Shown in pieces: positions 22,062-23,976 of a stretch of DNA of 23,976 bases. Position 1 is the first letter of the stretch, and each line of letters begins with the position of its first letter. Source of the DNA: a bacterium (GTDB lineage: Bacteria; CSSED10-310; JAJRTK01); the NCBI GenBank assembly GCA_024278345.1, contig JAJRTK010000168.1, forward strand, positions 1 to 23,976, written 5' to 3'. The translations under genes and the position numbers were made by a program. Below the pieces are notes generated by a model. It was not told the DNA's origin. It searched no databases and saw only the letters and a list, made by a program, of their open reading frames with translations.

Positions 22062-22107
22062 ACAGCAGGAGCGGACGCGAGTGATGGGAGCGGAACGCAA
22101 CAAAAAA
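22062..22107 (-). repeat. Dispersed intergenic hairpin repeat, copy F
   Basis: Reads on the minus strand: T-rich lead, GTTGCGTTCCGCTCCCATC, then a tail CTGCTGTTCGCC shared with copy B. The hairpin arms are degraded in this copy. It lies in the 119-base gap between ccsA and the small membrane protein gene, in the direction of transcription. Confidence 0.7.
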
Positions 22108-22141
22108 CAGAGTGATTCTGGTCGCTCTCCCACCGGCGGAT

Positions 22142-22969
22142 TTACTGGAAATAGGCGCTGTGCATCGATGGAAGAAGGAGCGGCATGATAAAGACCGTGA
22201 GCAGGGAAATCCCGAAACAAGCCAAGGCGAACCAGGCCGTCTTTTTGGGACCCATCCGAAGAAAAAGTCGGGCGTGGAGAAAGCTTCCATAGCAGATCCA
22301 GGTGATGAAGGACCATGTTTCAATGGGGTCCCAGGCCCAGTAGCGGCCCCAGGATTGATCCGCCCAGACGGCGCCCGCAGCGACGGTGGTGGTCCAAAAA
22401 ATGAATCCGAATCCCACGAACCGAACCAGGTAAGCATCCATCACCTCCACCGATGGAAGGCGATCTAGCAAGTTGCTTGAGGCTCCCTTCAACTTTCGGA
22501 GAAGCAGCACGGCGGTGCCCACGGATAAAAGGAAAGCCCCCACCGCCAGTTTGTTGAACAGGATGTGATAGACGAGCCAGATCGAGCGAAACGTGGGGGG
22601 CAGTTTCTGCATTTCCGGATTCGTGAAGAGGCCGATCCCCACCATGAGGATGCAGATGGGCAGGACGACCAGGGAGATGGCGGTCCATTGCCGGCGCCAG
22701 CGGAGAAAGAGGGCGAGCATGACCAGGCCGATCCAAGCGTTGGACGAAAGGATCTCGTATTTCAGCAGGTAGGGACCATGCCCCGACTCGATCCAGCGCA
22801 GGATGAGGGCGGCGGAATGGGGGACCAGGCCGCCCAGGAGAGCCCATTCGCCCCAGGCGACTCGTTGGGGGTGGCTGAAGAGGACGGCGTGTGTCAACAG
22901 GACGGCGGCCACGATGTACAGGGCGACAGCGCCCCAGTGCAGGCCGACTTCGAGGGCGAATTCACCCAT
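22142..22969 (-). CDS. ccsA: System II cytochrome c biogenesis protein CcsA (heme handling)
   Basis: 275 residues, a multi-span membrane protein. Near residue 205-235 is the WWD signature: WADQSWGRYWAWDPIETWSFITW followed by the LHAR end, here shown in pieces: WGRYWAWDP and ETWSFITW. This motif presents heme at the outer face in CcsA/ResC. With ResB it forms the synthase that exports heme and attaches it to CXXCH apocytochromes. ATG 22969 has AAAGGAGA ahead and overlaps the stop of the upstream gene by one base (TGATG), so translation is coupled. The length is normal for short CcsA proteins. CcmC is the main alternative, but ResB nearby favours system II. Confidence 0.92.
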   Translation of the reverse strand: MGEFALEVGLHWGAVALYIVAAVLLTHAVLFSHPQRVAWGEWALLGGLVPHSAALILRWIESGHGPYLLKYEILSSNAWIGLVMLALFLRWRRQWTAISLVVLPICILMVGIGLFTNPEMQKLPPTFRSIWLVYHILFNKLAVGAFLLSVGTAVLLLRKLKGASSNLLDRLPSVEVMDAYLVRFVGFGFIFWTTTVAAGAVWADQSWGRYWAWDPIETWSFITWICYGSFLHARLFLRMGPKKTAWFALACFGISLLTVFIMPLLLPSMHSAYFQ

Positions 22970-23514
22970 CAGGGATCTCCTTTTTCAGGCGCCTCTTCCG
23001 GCGGGGCAAGGCCATGGGCCACGGAAGCGGGCATCGCCGAAGGTGCTTTCTTCCGCCCCACGATGGGAGGTTCGGCGAAACGAACCTCGTCCACAACCCA
23101 GCGGCCTTCGATTTGCCGAAGCTGGTACAACATTTCGTAAAGGTCGGTGGAAGCTTCGCCCACCTGTTTTCCCGTGCCAATTTGCCGATCGAGGTAAGTC
23201 CAGCGCTCCCGCGTCCGCACTTCCGTCAACTCGGCCTTTTGTTCCACTCCTAGAACCTCAAGTTCCAGCAGCGCGGAGTCCAAGGTGATCCCCATGTCGA
23301 GCTTGGCTCCGATGAGGCCGCCCAGCTTCTTCGCCTCCCGAGGACTGGACACTTTCTCCACCAGGCTCGAGTCGCCGACCTTGTACGCCTCCACCAAGCG
23401 CTCATTGTAAGCGCGAACCAGGCGAACCGCACGATCCTCTGGCAAGCCGCGCTCGCAACCAGGTTGTGAAACCAACACCATTCCTACGATCACGGAAAAG
23501 ACGAGCCTGAACAC
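22969..23514 (-). CDS. Small exported protein, possible lipoprotein, of the cytochrome c cluster
   Basis: 181 residues. The N-terminus is a signal peptide (hydrophobic 4-16) with Cys20 in a weak lipobox (SQPGC), so lipoprotein status is uncertain. The mature part has a helical stretch (AVRLVRAYNERLVEAYKVGD), a beta-type section with TRERWTYLDRQIGTGKQVG, then a Pro/Ala-rich tail. The layout resembles NTF2/SnoaL-like small domains, but I do not assign a family. It lies between resB and ccsA, overlapping the ccsA start, and is probably in the same operon. A role around heme attachment in the periplasm is inference from position only. Confidence 0.75.
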   Translation of the reverse strand: MFRLVFSVIVGMVLVSQPGCERGLPEDRAVRLVRAYNERLVEAYKVGDSSLVEKVSSPREAKKLGGLIGAKLDMGITLDSALLELEVLGVEQKAELTEVRTRERWTYLDRQIGTGKQVGEASTDLYEMLYQLRQIEGRWVVDEVRFAEPPIVGRKKAPSAMPASVAHGLAPPEEAPEKGDP

Positions 23515-23545
23515 CGAAAACGCCTAAGGAGATAAACTGGCAAAT

Positions 23546-23976
23546 TCATGAAACATCGCCTCCCAAGCTTCCCCCCACCGAGGCGACAAGCCGCTGAAAA
23601 CGCTCCTCGAAGAGTGGCTCGAAGCGAAAGGCCTTGAGTGCGACGAACACCTGCTCACCACCAGGCGTCCCCGTCTTGATCACCGCCGTTTCCCACGGGG
23701 TCACCCCAAAAATCAAGACCGCGCCCACAAGGATGACGACAAAACCCGTGTAGGCCAACCAGAGCCCATAATCCCGGTTTCCCCGGAACCGGGCCCAATA
23801 CCGGAACCCCAAGAAGTCGATCCGCTCGCCTTCTCCAAACTCCGCACCTCTCCCCGACCGCAAAGATCCGATGAACAAAAGAGCCGTCCCTCGAAGCAGG
23901 CGAACCTCCAGGGACGCGGGAAGATCCGAAGATGCCACCGGTCCGGTACTCCGGAGGCGCGCCTCCAGTCCCCCTC
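23546..23976 (-). CDS. resB: ResB-family cytochrome c biogenesis protein, C-terminal part
   Basis: The frame is open from the window edge to its stop at 23546, so the N-terminus is missing and a start near 23938 (GTG) need not be the true one. The visible 140-odd residues end with FLGFRYWARFRGNRDYGLWLAY, split here as GFRYWARF and DYGLWLAY, then the last membrane helix TGFVVILVGAVLIFG and a soluble tail. This matches the end of ResB/Ccs1, the partner of CcsA in the system II heme lyase. The exported protein follows after 31 bases. The call is supported by the adjacent ccsA. Confidence 0.8.
   Translation of the reverse strand, partial: GGLEARLRSTGPVASSDLPASLEVRLLRGTALLFIGSLRSGRGAEFGEGERIDFLGFRYWARFRGNRDYGLWLAYTGFVVILVGAVLIFGVTPWETAVIKTGTPGGEQVFVALKAFRFEPLFEERFQRLVASVGGSLGGDVS

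Noticed and set aside
1-23976. tRNA, rRNA, CRISPR array, transposase or prophage genes
   Set aside because: None was recognised on either strand; the dispersed repeats are irregularly spaced and not CRISPR-like.

Overview
This window reads as GC-rich chromosomal DNA of a Gram-negative bacterium that I cannot place in a phylum. The LPS heptose genes (hldE, gmhA) imply an LPS-bearing outer membrane. System II cytochrome c maturation genes (resB, ccsA), large Ser/Thr kinases, a TPR-type signalling ATPase and a BchE-like radical SAM enzyme suit a deep-branching or uncultured lineage of the deltaproteobacterial, acidobacterial or planctomycete type. The organism call is inference only.

Layout: 1-174 is the tail of a sulfatase-like gene (+). 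439-6660 carries three minus-strand genes: a pRiA4b ORF-3-like protein with a long extension, a PilB/GspE-type ATPase with damaged catalytic motifs, and a membrane-anchored Ser/Thr kinase with a zinc ribbon. A divergent plus-strand gene (6937-10245) encodes a PknK-like kinase-AAA-TPR protein. 10339-13489 is a compact cluster of hldE, gmhA and a deoxyhypusine-synthase-like gene joined to gmhA by an SD-backed TTG start. 14014-19415 is the most interesting block: PP2C phosphatase, kinase-like protein with zinc ribbon, beta-rich ORF, nicotinamidase-like hydrolase, vWA protein and NrtR (Nudix plus winged helix). 19711-21201 encodes a cobalamin-type radical SAM enzyme. 21379-23976 is minus strand: a cytochrome c maturation cluster (resB, a small exported protein, ccsA), a small membrane protein and a startless small ORF.

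The candidate system is the 14-19.4 kb operon. It combines a reversible phosphorylation switch (kinase, PP2C), a vWA scaffold, a nicotinamidase-like enzyme and an NAD-metabolism repressor family. A near-consensus sigma70 promoter lies in front of it, overlapped by a long palindrome that makes a natural operator for the operon's own NrtR. Within it, the kinase ORF and the following ORF are in the same frame and separated by one TAA, which suggests a split or recoded gene.

A second discovery is a family of intergenic repeats, at least six copies in 24 kb. Each carries a TTGCGTTCCGCTCCC-like core, and most carry a short hairpin whose stem shows compensatory changes between copies. One copy lies inside the NAD-linked operon, one sits between the divergent kinases and one in the leader region of the NAD-linked operon. 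No tRNA, rRNA, CRISPR array or transposase was seen.
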